Origin: Marinobacter alexandrii
GTDB lineage: Bacteria; Pseudomonadota; Gammaproteobacteria; Pseudomonadales; Oleiphilaceae
Assembly (NCBI RefSeq): GCF_005871205.1
Contig: NZ_SWKM01000014.1
Location: 40,001-104,000 of the forward strand
Direction of reading: 5' to 3'
Length of the DNA: 64,000 bases
Made by a program: the position numbers and the translations under genes. The notes beneath the pieces are model-generated. The model did no database searches. It saw nothing but the letters and a program-made list of their open reading frames with translations, and was not told the origin of the DNA. Below, piece by piece: positions 1-7,877 of the stretch; position 1 is the first letter of the stretch; each line of letters begins with the position of its first letter.

Positions 1-494
1 TCAACAACGCCGGCATCCTTGAGCAACAAATGCGAGTTGAAGCGATCGACGCGGCGCGATTGAAACGGATTTTCGAGGCCAATGTCGTCGGCTCGTTCCT
101 GTGTGCGCGAGAGGCTGTGAAGCGCATGTCGAAAAAGCACGGCGGCCAAGGTGGAGCAATCGTCAATGTATCGTCGGCGGCAGCACGACTCGGGGCCGCA
201 GGGGAGTATGTGGACTACGCAGCCTCCAAAGGCGCGATTGATACGTTAACCATCGGCTTGTCACGGGAGGTGGCGGAAGAGGGCATCCGCGTAAATGCCG
301 TACGCCCTGCGTTTATCTACACCGACATGCACGCCGACGGTGGCGAGCCGGGCCGAGTGGACCGCATTGCGGAATCCCTGCCGATGAAACGTGGCGGGCA
401 CCCCTCCGAAGTTGCCAATGCAATCCTGTGGCTGCTGTCTGATGAAGCCTCTTACACCACGGGCACGTTCATTGATCTGGCTGGTGGAAAATAG
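1..494 (+). CDS. SDR family oxidoreductase (3' part; start lies before the window)
   Basis: This is the C-terminal part of a classical short-chain dehydrogenase/reductase. The frame is open from base 3 and begins with the NNAGI motif, the conserved asparagine loop after the fourth beta strand. The active-site serine sits in NVSSAAA and the catalytic Tyr-Lys pair in YAASK. The end (TGTFIDLAGGK) is the usual SDR C-terminus, in which the last strand precedes a Gly-Gly. About the first 80 residues, including the Rossmann glycine motif, lie outside the window. The family reduces or oxidises alcohols and ketones with NAD(P)H; the substrate cannot be read from this fragment. It converges on the siderophore-interacting protein gene, with 36 bp between their stops. 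Confidence 0.9.
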   Translation, partial: NNAGILEQQMRVEAIDAARLKRIFEANVVGSFLCAREAVKRMSKKHGGQGGAIVNVSSAAARLGAAGEYVDYAASKGAIDTLTIGLSREVAEEGIRVNAVRPAFIYTDMHADGGEPGRVDRIAESLPMKRGGHPSEVANAILWLLSDEASYTTGTFIDLAGGK

Positions 495-530
495 CATCCA
501 TCTCGGGGCGCGCGGTTGAGCAGTGAGGTC

Positions 531-1283
531 TCAAACGGCCGTTGCTAACTGTTCACAGTCCTGTTTTTTTGCCAGCTTATGCCCATCTTCCGATTGACCC
601 AGTTTCCAGTAACTTGAGATGTAAAGATGGCTCTTGGCAATCTCTCGTTCCTGTTTGAAGAACTTCCTCAACGCACGCATTCCATTGAATTCGCAGGCGG
701 CCCACACCGCGACTTGTCCTGAAAGCCAGGGCAGGGCTTTAACTCTGGAGACAAGAGACATGCCCTCAGGGTCAGGATGGGGGTTGATCACCCAGTGCAG
801 CTCCACATCCTCCGGATGATCCAGAGTCTGGATGTCTGATTCGCTGGTTACTTCTATCACCGCATACCCGGAAGCATTGGCTGGTAACTCAGCCAGATTG
901 ACGCTGATGGCCGGGAGCGCAGTCATATCGCCGACCAACAGAAACCAGTCAGCTTGAGGATTGATCAGTTTCCTGGGGCCTGGGCCACCAATCAGAATCC
1001 TGTCCCCCGGTTGGGCGTTGAGTGCCCAACGTGACGCTGGCCCCATTTGGTCGTGCAGGGCAAAGTCGACATCGATTTCAGACTGCCGCTGATGCCTGAT
1101 GGTGTATGTCCTCATCAGAGGGCGCTCGCCTTCACCCTGAGGAAAAATCAGTTTGATGTAGGCGCTTTCCTGATCTTCCGGGAGGTGCGCTAGTTGTTCC
1201 CCACCAAGGGTAATGCGCAGCATGTGCTCTGTTAACTGTGCGGAACGAACAACCACCAACTCTTTCGTGGGAGGCCTAGCCAT
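531..1283 (-). CDS. Siderophore-interacting protein (SIP) family flavoprotein / ferric-siderophore reductase
   Basis: This 250-residue cytoplasmic protein has the SIP layout: an FAD-binding barrel (RTYTIR, then VDFALH and GPASRWA) followed by an NAD(P)H-binding domain (LLVGDMTALPAI; VWAACEFNGMRALRKFF). The family reduces ferric siderophores to release iron (ViuB/YqjH-like). The ATG at 1283 is chosen because AAAGGAG lies about 8 bases upstream; an in-frame GTG at 1316 is a worse start. The ATG overlaps the last codons of the marR-type gene by 8 bases, so the pair is one transcription unit and probably translationally coupled. An iron- or ligand-responsive role for the unit is inference. Confidence 0.9.
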   Translation of the reverse strand: MARPPTKELVVVRSAQLTEHMLRITLGGEQLAHLPEDQESAYIKLIFPQGEGERPLMRTYTIRHQRQSEIDVDFALHDQMGPASRWALNAQPGDRILIGGPGPRKLINPQADWFLLVGDMTALPAISVNLAELPANASGYAVIEVTSESDIQTLDHPEDVELHWVINPHPDPEGMSLVSRVKALPWLSGQVAVWAACEFNGMRALRKFFKQEREIAKSHLYISSYWKLGQSEDGHKLAKKQDCEQLATAV

Positions 1284-1737
1284 TGTCGGTCGCTCCTTTG
1301 TCTGTGGTGCTATCACTTGTTGAATTCTCGATCATGGTGCCGGCGATGCGAACGAAAGTGTCGAGTTCGCTATTGCTCAGGTTGCGGGTCATGTGTTCCG
1401 CTGCCTGCTCTTCGAGAGCATCGATTTTCGACATCATTTCCTTTCCATCGCAAGTCGGGGTCAGGAATTGGCTGCGGCGATCGTCGGGGTTCTCGGTTTT
1501 TTCGATCAGCCCTGACTGCATCAACTCATTCAATACGCGCGTGATCTGTGCTTTGTCCTGATTCATGCGTTGGGCAATCGAGCGCGCGGTGGCATCGGGG
1601 AGCCGGCAGATGCCTTTCAGAACGCGGATGTGAGTGATGGGAAGTGGGATTTGCTGCTGTTGGATACCCGCTCTGAGCTGTCGCTTGTAAGCGTGAATAA
1701 GTCGGTGCAAAGCATCGCTGAGGGAGGAGTTTGCCAT
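1276..1737 (-). CDS. MarR family transcriptional regulator
   Basis: This 153-residue protein has the winged-helix layout of MarR regulators: an N-terminal dimerisation helix (LHRLIHAYKRQLRAGI), a helix-turn-helix around residues 40-75 (DATARSIAQRMNQDKAQITRVLNEL), and the wing with the diagnostic Asp-Asp-Arg-Arg motif (NPDDRRSQFLT). It is the first gene of a two-gene unit with the siderophore-interacting protein and overlaps its start. The promoter in front carries two related 15-bp inverted-repeat-like sites, one over the -35 box and one near the expected transcription start, which suggests autorepression. The inducing ligand is unknown. Confidence 0.9.
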   Translation of the reverse strand: MANSSLSDALHRLIHAYKRQLRAGIQQQQIPLPITHIRVLKGICRLPDATARSIAQRMNQDKAQITRVLNELMQSGLIEKTENPDDRRSQFLTPTCDGKEMMSKIDALEEQAAEHMTRNLSNSELDTFVRIAGTMIENSTSDSTTDKGATDNG

Positions 1738-1754
1738 TTTGCTCTCTATAGATA

Positions 1755-1797
1755 GTTGATAGAGTCAACCTTATTCATTTTGGTGGACTTTGTCAAC
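1755..1797. promoter_or_regulatory. Two operator-like 15-bp sites, probably for the adjacent MarR regulator
   Basis: The first site, GTTGATAGAGTCAAC (1755-1769), is a perfect inverted repeat with 5-bp arms and a 5-bp spacer. The second, at 1783-1797, reads GTTGACAAAGTCCAC on the minus strand and matches the first in 12 of 15 positions. Their centres are 28 bp apart. One covers the predicted transcription start and the other the -35 box, a common arrangement for autorepressed marR genes. Binding by this MarR protein is inferred from position only. Confidence 0.5.
1768..1796 (-). promoter_or_regulatory. Predicted sigma70 promoter of the marR-SIP unit
   Basis: On the minus strand, TTGACA (1791-1796) and TAAGGT (1768-1773) are separated by exactly 17 bp. 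This is a perfect -35 and a weak -10. The predicted transcription start falls near 1761, inside the downstream operator-like site. The -35 end overlaps the stop codon of the neighbouring ADP-ribosylglycohydrolase-like gene. Confidence 0.6.
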
Positions 1798-2965
1798 TAC
1801 TTGTGAGCGCTTCTGCATCATCATAAAGGCTGGCAGCATCCGTGACCCGCGCAAGCCAACTTAACGGCACGCCCTGGGAAGTGCCTGCGCCATGGAGAGC
1901 GGCTATGACTGGCCCGATAATCCAGGCGCGACCACAGGAATCGCCTCCGCAGTGTATGTTTGCCCGAATGACCTCAGTGAAGGAGCTAGCCTGGCTGATG
2001 ATGTGGAAGATCACCGGCATGGCCTCGTGGAGGTAACAGGTGCGGCCGAAGGTATTCCCAGCGTTTATTGCATCCAGTGACGTCGCCGAGAGGGCCTGGT
2101 CCAGATTCTTGCGATCAGGCGCTTCTGCGGCGGCCTTGTCTATCGCCTCCGCCAGTGACTGACCGAGATACAGCTGCTCCAGTAGCCGTGCCGCGCACCG
2201 GGCCCAGGCCACGGCATCGTCGTTGTGATTGGTCACTCGCACTGCCGCTTCGACCTGTGCCATGAGGTCATCCTGTCCTGCATAGCAGGCAACCAGGGGC
2301 GGCAGTTTGGATACTGCGGGCAATTGCATGTCATCGGCGCCACTTTCGGGCAGCAACTGCTGGTCAATGGCTTCAGCCAACAAGACTCCCGCTTCCTGTA
2401 TCTCAGGTTCTTGATAGGTGAGGCTGATGGCTTCGCGGACAGGCTTCGCCAACTGGTCACCACTCAGCCGGCGTGTGTAGGGCAGTACTTTCTGTACCAG
2501 GATGCGCTTCTGTTTGTCGGTCAAGGGCGTCTGGATGGACGCTTGGCCTGCTCCAATGGCCTTCTGTTCGTTGGCGACGAGGTTTTGCAGAGTGATGCGG
2601 GTGGGGTTGTCGATGTAGCCCCGCCAGTCACCACCGGGACCAAAGTAGGCTAAAAAGCGGCGTTGGTAATCCCGCACACTGAGCTTACCCCGGCAGGCCA
2701 GCAGGCTGTCAGTGAGCACCTTGGTTGCGGCACCATAATGACTGACATCACCGGCCTGTTTGCCACCGTGGGCAAAGAACCCGAAGCCTTTTCCAAAGTA
2801 ATCAGCGCTGGGCGTTAGAAACTCTGGCTCCTGGCCACCAACCTCCAGTATCCGGTTGCTGTCATAGAGCCAGTGCAATCCAAGGCTGGCGGCATCTGCG
2901 ACCCAGCCGCCTGCGAGGGCAGCGGTCATGCGTGTTTGGGTATCTTTCGGCAATTTGTTCATCAT
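1793..2965 (-). CDS. ADP-ribosylglycohydrolase (DraG/ADPRH-like) family protein
   Basis: This protein of about 390 residues has the family's N-terminal AALAGGWVADAASLGLHWLYD segment in the place of the metal-binding GxxxGDAxG motif. Its C-terminal segment contains NIHCGGDSCGRAWIIGP, matching the GGD(S/T)D-type metal site of ADP-ribosyl hydrolases, although the final Asp of the classical motif is Cys here. The family removes ADP-ribose from proteins or small molecules; many members are of unknown substrate. The start is taken at the ATG pair 2965/2962, preceded by GCAGG; an upstream in-frame GTG at 3055 would add 30 poorly conserved-looking residues. It is transcribed leftwards, downstream of the rhombosortase gene. 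Confidence 0.7.
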   Translation of the reverse strand: MMNKLPKDTQTRMTAALAGGWVADAASLGLHWLYDSNRILEVGGQEPEFLTPSADYFGKGFGFFAHGGKQAGDVSHYGAATKVLTDSLLACRGKLSVRDYQRRFLAYFGPGGDWRGYIDNPTRITLQNLVANEQKAIGAGQASIQTPLTDKQKRILVQKVLPYTRRLSGDQLAKPVREAISLTYQEPEIQEAGVLLAEAIDQQLLPESGADDMQLPAVSKLPPLVACYAGQDDLMAQVEAAVRVTNHNDDAVAWARCAARLLEQLYLGQSLAEAIDKAAAEAPDRKNLDQALSATSLDAINAGNTFGRTCYLHEAMPVIFHIISQASSFTEVIRANIHCGGDSCGRAWIIGPVIAALHGAGTSQGVPLSWLARVTDAASLYDDAEALTSS

Positions 2966-3154
2966 GATGCCTGCAAAATAGGAAGCTGAATGGTCAGTTA
3001 AAATCGGTATACGTGGCTCACCGGCAGTTTGGTTCGTTTGATCCGAGTGTGGCACCTACTATTCAAGAACATTGGTAGGACGTTGAGGTTGTCTTCGACC
3101 ATAGTTCAGGGAGACGGCTTTCAGGCACGCGTAGTTTGCATTGAAGCACTCAAG

Positions 3155-3769
3155 TTACCTGAGGATATTGAGTGTGTTCGCCAATCGATTCAGCGCGAAA
3201 ATCGCAGCACAGAGGCCCCCTCCTAGCGAACCATAGAGATGGGCATGTATTAGTATCGGTCCTCCAATAATTGCTTCGACTTGGCTACTCCCACCACTCG
3301 CAAGTTCAACGCTGAGTTTCCCTACCAACAATACGAGTGCTAACGAGGAAACGACAGGAATGGCTCGCAATGATAGAAGTGCTCCCGCCGAAAGCAGTCC
3401 ATGTAGCAGTCCTGAAAGGCCTACGTACCATTCGATCTCAGGCTGAACGAAAAGTAGGGAAGCTGAGGTAAAAAGCGCGATCCCGGCGGTCATGATCCAG
3501 GCTTTAATGCCGCCCAAAGCGTCGCCAAATAATAGCCAGATTACCGCCAATCCGCCCAGATTCATTGTGAGATGTTGCCACCCCAAATGGACCCAATGGC
3601 CTGTTAACAGTCGCCAGTATTGCCCCTCAATAAGTGCCTCACGCTGATACTGAAACACTCCCGCGATTTCAGGCCCCGACGCCCACACCACAATTGCCAA
3701 TGCTCCTAAAAGGGCAGGAAACGTTAATCGTGCAATCGCTTGAGCGAGTTTAGGTGATAGTTCATTCAT
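3155..3769 (-). CDS. rrtA: Rhombosortase (rhomboid-family intramembrane serine protease for GlyGly-CTERM proteins)
   Basis: This 204-residue protein is almost entirely hydrophobic, with about six transmembrane helices. It has the rhomboid elements: GHWVHLGWQHLTMNLGGL (His and Asn of the oxyanion region), the nucleophile segment GLSGLLHG, and a late HAHLYGSLGGG with the catalytic His. The small size and these motifs fit RrtA (rhombosortase), which processes proteins ending in a Gly-Gly-rich C-terminal anchor and is tied to type II secretion. A GlyGly-CTERM gene (nonsense-interrupted) lies 0.8 kb away in divergent orientation, supporting the call. Start: ATG at 3769, with a weak ribosome-binding site. 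Confidence 0.85.
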   Translation of the reverse strand: MNELSPKLAQAIARLTFPALLGALAIVVWASGPEIAGVFQYQREALIEGQYWRLLTGHWVHLGWQHLTMNLGGLAVIWLLFGDALGGIKAWIMTAGIALFTSASLLFVQPEIEWYVGLSGLLHGLLSAGALLSLRAIPVVSSLALVLLVGKLSVELASGGSSQVEAIIGGPILIHAHLYGSLGGGLCAAIFALNRLANTLNILR

Positions 3770-3807
3770 TTTTAGCGCTTATTTTGGGATTCCGCTCAGG
3801 GTTACTG

Positions 3808-3826
3808 AATGTTTCACAATGTTTCA
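3808..3826. repeat. Direct repeat AATGTTTCA x2 in the rrtA / secreted-protein intergenic region
   Basis: Two copies of AATGTTTCA (3808-3816 and 3818-3826) repeat with a 10-bp period, one helical turn, between the divergent rrtA gene and the secreted-protein genes. The spacing suits a dimeric regulator binding one DNA face. Downstream of it, TTGTTT-16 bp-TAAACT is a possible rightward promoter. No regulator can be named. Confidence 0.35.
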
Positions 3827-3960
3827 TGTTGTTTTATTAACTTTTTGACATAAACTCTTTCGGTTCGCCAGTCCTTGGGGCTGGTGAGAATGGACCGACG
3901 GCCGACGTTATTTGTGAACGGCCATCATAAGCAGTAGTTCGATCAAATAGGGATACTTGA

Positions 3961-4557
3961 ATGCGAAGCTTCTTTTATGTGGTGCCCGTTGTAGCGTTAG
4001 CTTTACCCTTCAGTACACAGGCGGATGAGGTCATCCTGGACGACCTGATTGTCCAAAGCAGTCTTTGTGCCGGGGAAGATTGTGTCGTAGACGCAGAATT
4101 CGGTTTCGATACTTTACGCCTGCAATCGCCAACACCTCAGATTTTATTTCAGGACACCAGTACCTCTGCCAGCTTTCCTACTCAGGATTGGGTGATGGGC
4201 ATTTCTGATGGGGGCACCGCAATGCCTTCATCGTTTTTCATCAAGAACCTAACAACCGAACTTACCACGTTGATGATTTCACCCGAGGGTGACGTAGCCC
4301 TGGGAGCGGGTGCAGAAGTGGTCGAGGGGGCGGTGTCGGTTGGGGATTTGGGAATGGAGCGAAGGGTCACGTCCGTAGCTGACGCTGTTGATGACTCCGA
4401 TGCCGTGACTTTGAGCCAGTTTAACGCGTTCAAAACCACAGCTACGGCTTCGGTTTCTACAGAGGTAACTGCACTTGAAACTCGTTTGTCTGAGCTGGAA
4501 TCGCGTCTGACTGATCTGGTTGAGCGGCTTGAAGCCGTTGCGGCTCAGGTTAATTAA
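3961..4557 (+). CDS. Secreted protein with an N-terminal domain shared with GlyGly-CTERM proteins, a YadA-neck-like motif and a C-terminal coiled coil
   Basis: This 198-residue protein has a signal peptide (hydrophobic VVPVVALALPF, cleavage likely after TQA). The mature start, DDLIVQSSLCAGEDC, is shared with the following gene. Residues around 130-150 (ERRVTSVADAVDDSDAVTLSQ) resemble the neck motif of trimeric autotransporters. The C-terminus is a heptad-rich coiled coil (TALETRLSELESRLTDLVER). Unlike its neighbour it has no Gly-Gly anchor, so it is presumably released rather than processed by rhombosortase. The ATG is preceded by AGGGA. Function is unknown; a trimeric surface or secreted fibre is inference. 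Confidence 0.8.
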   Translation: MRSFFYVVPVVALALPFSTQADEVILDDLIVQSSLCAGEDCVVDAEFGFDTLRLQSPTPQILFQDTSTSASFPTQDWVMGISDGGTAMPSSFFIKNLTTELTTLMISPEGDVALGAGAEVVEGAVSVGDLGMERRVTSVADAVDDSDAVTLSQFNAFKTTATASVSTEVTALETRLSELESRLTDLVERLEAVAAQVN

Positions 4558-4585
4558 AACGTCGGTTCAGTTGGGAATTCTGCTC

Positions 4586-5434
4586 ATGAAAGTACGAAAT
4601 TATGCATTGTGTTTGATTAGCGCTTTGACTGCGTCAGTGTCTTTTGCAGATCAGCTCATATCGGATGACCTGATTGTGCAACAAAACCTGTGTGTCGGCT
4701 AAGATTGCAATAACGGTGAAGACCTTACCGGTGGTGTGCTAAAGCTCAAGGAAAACAATACGCGAATTCGGTGGTACGACAGCTCTGTTATGCCAGGTGG
4801 ATTGATTCGACATGGCCTCGAAAATACCTTCGTTTATGGTGTGATAGGTCAGTCCTGGAGGGTGGAAGCGAACCAGTCCATCAATGGTGGTGACAATTAT
4901 TTCTACTTTAACCAGCAAAGCCTCGAAGATTACCTGGTTTATAGCGATGGCACTGCTCCGGACTATGACTGCTCCACTCCTTCTTCGGATCCGAAGCCTG
5001 TAATAGGAGTAATTCCTGAGGGAGTGCCCGCTGAAGATGAGATTTTTTGTCAAACCTACCGTAGCTATATCCAGCGAGATGCCGTGGTAACTGGAGGAAC
5101 TGCAAACTCCGGTGTTGCAGTGGGCATTGGCTCAACGATAGCGGATGGTCAGGTTAGTCTTGGAAGTGCCGAGCTCAAACGACGCCTGGTCCATGTTGCC
5201 AATGCGATTGCAGAATCCGATGTGCTCATAAAAGAGCAGTTGGATTTGGGACTTTTTCAAGAACAGCTTACTCGACTCAACGAAGTTGAATCTCCGGTGA
5301 ATATGGCAGAGAAAGAGCTGGAAGTTCTTGAGGCTGCGGTGAAACCGAAAGGCGGTGGCGGAGCTGCCGGATGGTTGATGCTTTTGCTACCGTTGGCTGC
5401 CTTCAAGCTTCGAAATCGAAAGTTAAACAGTTAA
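4586..5434 (+). pseudogene. GlyGly-CTERM secreted protein interrupted by one in-frame TAA
   Basis: The frame opens at ATG 4586 with a signal peptide (KVRNYALCLISALTASVSFA) and then DQLISDDLIVQQNLCVG. It meets TAA at 4700-4702 (codon 39) and continues in the same frame to 5434 with no other stop. In the upstream paralogue the aligned position is Glu (CAGEDC versus CVG-stop-DC), so one G-to-T change (GAA to TAA) explains it. The remainder keeps family features: LKENNTRIRWYDSS, a neck-like ELKRRLVHVANAIAESD, and a C-terminal GlyGly-CTERM signal (KGGGGAAG, hydrophobic helix, then KLRNRK). The intact tail suggests a recent mutation, a sequencing error, or readthrough. Confidence 0.75.
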
Positions 5435-5444
5435 GAGGTGGGCC

Positions 5445-5483
5445 AGCCTGCTGATTGAGATGAGCTTTCTCGATTGGCAGGCT
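5445..5483 (+). terminator. Possible hairpin terminator after the GlyGly-CTERM gene
   Basis: AGCCTGC (5445-5451) pairs with GCAGGCT (5477-5483), and an inner TGAGA/TCTCG pairing extends the stem. Only TTT follows the stem, so Rho-independent termination is uncertain. Apart from this hairpin I see nothing gene-like between 5435 and 5628. Confidence 0.3.
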
Positions 5484-5628
5484 TTGCGGCCTTGCGGTTC
5501 AGATCATTTCTTTCGTTACAGAGCATTGGTGTTAAGCCAATGCCCAAGACGAGCGGCACCAAAAACTGGATAATGGCGGGAATATAAGGCCACGGCGCGC
5601 CAAATTCTCCAATCCTGGTACCCTCGTA

Positions 5629-7815
5629 ATGGAAATCAACGTCAACTTTCTCGACAATCTCAGACTTGAAGCCAAGTTTGACGATTTCACTGTCGTTACT
5701 GACCAACCTATCCGCTATAAGGGCGACGGCTCAGCCCCCAGTCCTTTCGATTACTTCCTGGCATCCTCGGCGCTGTGTGCGGCTTATTTCGTGCGGGTGT
5801 ATTGCAAGGCGCGGGATATTCCCATGGACAACATCCGCCTGTCCCAGAACAACATCGTCGACCCGGAAAACCGCTACAACCAGATCTTCAAGATTCAGGT
5901 TGAATTGCCGGAGGACATTTCCGACAAGGATCGTCAGGGCATCCTTCGGTCGATCGATCGTTGCACCGTCAAGAAGGTGGTTCAGACCGGCCCAGAGTTC
6001 CAGATTGAACAGGTCGATAACCTGGACGAAGATGCCCAGGCTCTGCTCATGGTGGAGCCAGACGGCGATGCCCGCACCTACATCGAAGGCAAGGACCTGC
6101 CGCTGGAGCAGACCATCGCCAACATGACCGGAATCCTGGCGGATCTGGGCATGAAAATTGAGATCGCCTCCTGGCGCAACATTGTGCCGCACGTATGGTC
6201 ACTGCATATTCGCGACGCGGCTTCGCCTATGTGCTTTACCAACGGCAAGGGTGCCACCAAGGAAAGTGCCTTGTGTTCCGCGCTGGGTGAGTTCATTGAG
6301 CGCCTGAACTGCAACTTCTTCTACAACGATCAGTTCTTCGGCGAAGAGATCGCCAACAGCGAGTTCGTGCATTACCCGAATGAGGAGTGGTTCAAGCCCG
6401 GGCCCGAAGACGGGCTGCCCGAGGGCATTCTGGACGACTACTGCCTGGCCATCTATAACCCGGATGGCGAACTGGGTGGCTCCAACCTGATCGATACTAA
6501 CTCCGGCAATGCAGAGCGGGGTATTGTTTCCCTGCCGTTCGTTCGGCAGTCCGATGGTGAGGTGGTGTACTTCCCCTCCAACCTGATCGAGAATCTGTTC
6601 CTCAGCAACGGCATGAGTGCGGGCAACACGCTGTTCGAAGCGGAAGTGCAGTGCCTGTCAGAGATCTTCGAGCGGGCCGTGAAGCGGCAGATCATCGAAG
6701 AGGAAATTGCGCTGCCGGACATACCTCGCAGCGTGCTGGAAAAGTACCCCGATATTCTTGAGGGCATTGATGCGCTGGAAGCTCAGGGTTTCCCGATCCT
6801 GGTCAAGGATGCCTCCCTGGGCGGCCAGTTCCCGGTTATGTGCGTAACGCTGATGAACCCGCGTACCGGCGGTGTGTTTGCCTCCTTTGGTGCACATCCG
6901 AGCTTTGAGGTAGCGTTGGAGCGCAGCCTGACTGAACTGATGCAGGGCCGGAGCTTTGAAGGCCTGAACGATGTGCCGCCGCCCACATTCAACAGCCTGG
7001 CGGTGTCTGAGCCCAACAATTTTGTTGAACACTTCATTGATTCGACCGGTGTGGTGTCGTGGCGATTCTTCAGTGCCAAGCAGGATTACGAGTTCTGTGA
7101 GTGGGATTTCTCCGGCACCAATGAAGAAGAATCCGTCGGCTTGTTCAATATCCTCAAGGAAATGGGCAAAGAGGTGTATGTCGCGGTTTACGAAGACCTG
7201 GGCGCGCCAACCTGCCGTATTCTGGTGCCTGGCTACTCCGAGGTGTATCCGGTCGAGGACCTGATCATGGATAACACCAACATGGCCCTGGACTACCGTC
7301 AGGACATTCTCAATCTGCATTCCCTGACCGACGAGCAGCTTGCCGATCTGGCGGAGCGCCTGGAAGCCAGCCAGCTCGACAACTACATGACGATCATCAG
7401 CCTGATCGGCATTGAGTTCGACGAGAACACTGTGTGGGGGCAGCTGACGATTCTGGAGCTGAAACTGCTGATCTGCCTGGCGCTGGAGTGGCACGAGGAA
7501 GCGCTGGAGTTCGTCGACATGTTCCTGCAGTTCAACGACAACACCGTTGAGCGCAACCTGTTCTACCGGGCGGTGAACGCGGTGCTGGAAATCACCCTGG
7601 ATGATGAGCTTGAACTGGACGATTACGTGTTCAATCTCAAGCGTATGTACGGAGATGAAACCATGGACGCGGTGGTTGGCTCAGTGAATGGCAGTACACG
7701 CTTTTACGGCCTTACCCCAACTAATTCGCAGCTTGAAGGCCTCGATAAGCACCTGCGCCTGGTTGAGAGCTATAAGAAGTTGCATGCGGCGAGAGCAGCG
7801 CGGGCAGCACGCTAG
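5629..7815 (+). CDS. ycaO: OsmC-domain / YcaO-domain fusion protein
   Basis: This 728-residue cytoplasmic protein joins an OsmC-like N-terminal domain (about residues 1-140: IRYKGDGSAPSPFDYFLASS with the OsmC-type Cys in SALCAAYF) to a YcaO domain (about 190-560: TNGKGATKESALCSALGEFIER, then NGMSAGNTLFEAEVQCLSEIFER). These are the ATP/Mg-binding Glu-rich helices of YcaO enzymes. A helical C-terminal region follows. YcaO proteins activate amide backbones with ATP; stand-alone E. coli-type YcaO has been linked to RimO-dependent methylthiolation of ribosomal protein S12. No RiPP precursor or partner enzyme is visible nearby, so a housekeeping role is more likely than natural-product synthesis. 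Confidence 0.9.
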   Translation: MEINVNFLDNLRLEAKFDDFTVVTDQPIRYKGDGSAPSPFDYFLASSALCAAYFVRVYCKARDIPMDNIRLSQNNIVDPENRYNQIFKIQVELPEDISDKDRQGILRSIDRCTVKKVVQTGPEFQIEQVDNLDEDAQALLMVEPDGDARTYIEGKDLPLEQTIANMTGILADLGMKIEIASWRNIVPHVWSLHIRDAASPMCFTNGKGATKESALCSALGEFIERLNCNFFYNDQFFGEEIANSEFVHYPNEEWFKPGPEDGLPEGILDDYCLAIYNPDGELGGSNLIDTNSGNAERGIVSLPFVRQSDGEVVYFPSNLIENLFLSNGMSAGNTLFEAEVQCLSEIFERAVKRQIIEEEIALPDIPRSVLEKYPDILEGIDALEAQGFPILVKDASLGGQFPVMCVTLMNPRTGGVFASFGAHPSFEVALERSLTELMQGRSFEGLNDVPPPTFNSLAVSEPNNFVEHFIDSTGVVSWRFFSAKQDYEFCEWDFSGTNEEESVGLFNILKEMGKEVYVAVYEDLGAPTCRILVPGYSEVYPVEDLIMDNTNMALDYRQDILNLHSLTDEQLADLAERLEASQLDNYMTIISLIGIEFDENTVWGQLTILELKLLICLALEWHEEALEFVDMFLQFNDNTVERNLFYRAVNAVLEITLDDELELDDYVFNLKRMYGDETMDAVVGSVNGSTRFYGLTPTNSQLEGLDKHLRLVESYKKLHAARAARAAR

Positions 7816-7877
7816 TCCGCGCCTGACCCCGAAAACGGGTAGGGCAGCTGGACGGGGTTATCCTGAGGTCGGATACG

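Noticed and set aside
5431..5706. 91-codon minus-strand frame with one hydrophobic stretch overlapping the ycaO start
   Set aside because: The hydrophobic segment is a by-product of the non-coding gap, the start lies inside the ycaO coding region, and no ribosome-binding site or family match is seen.
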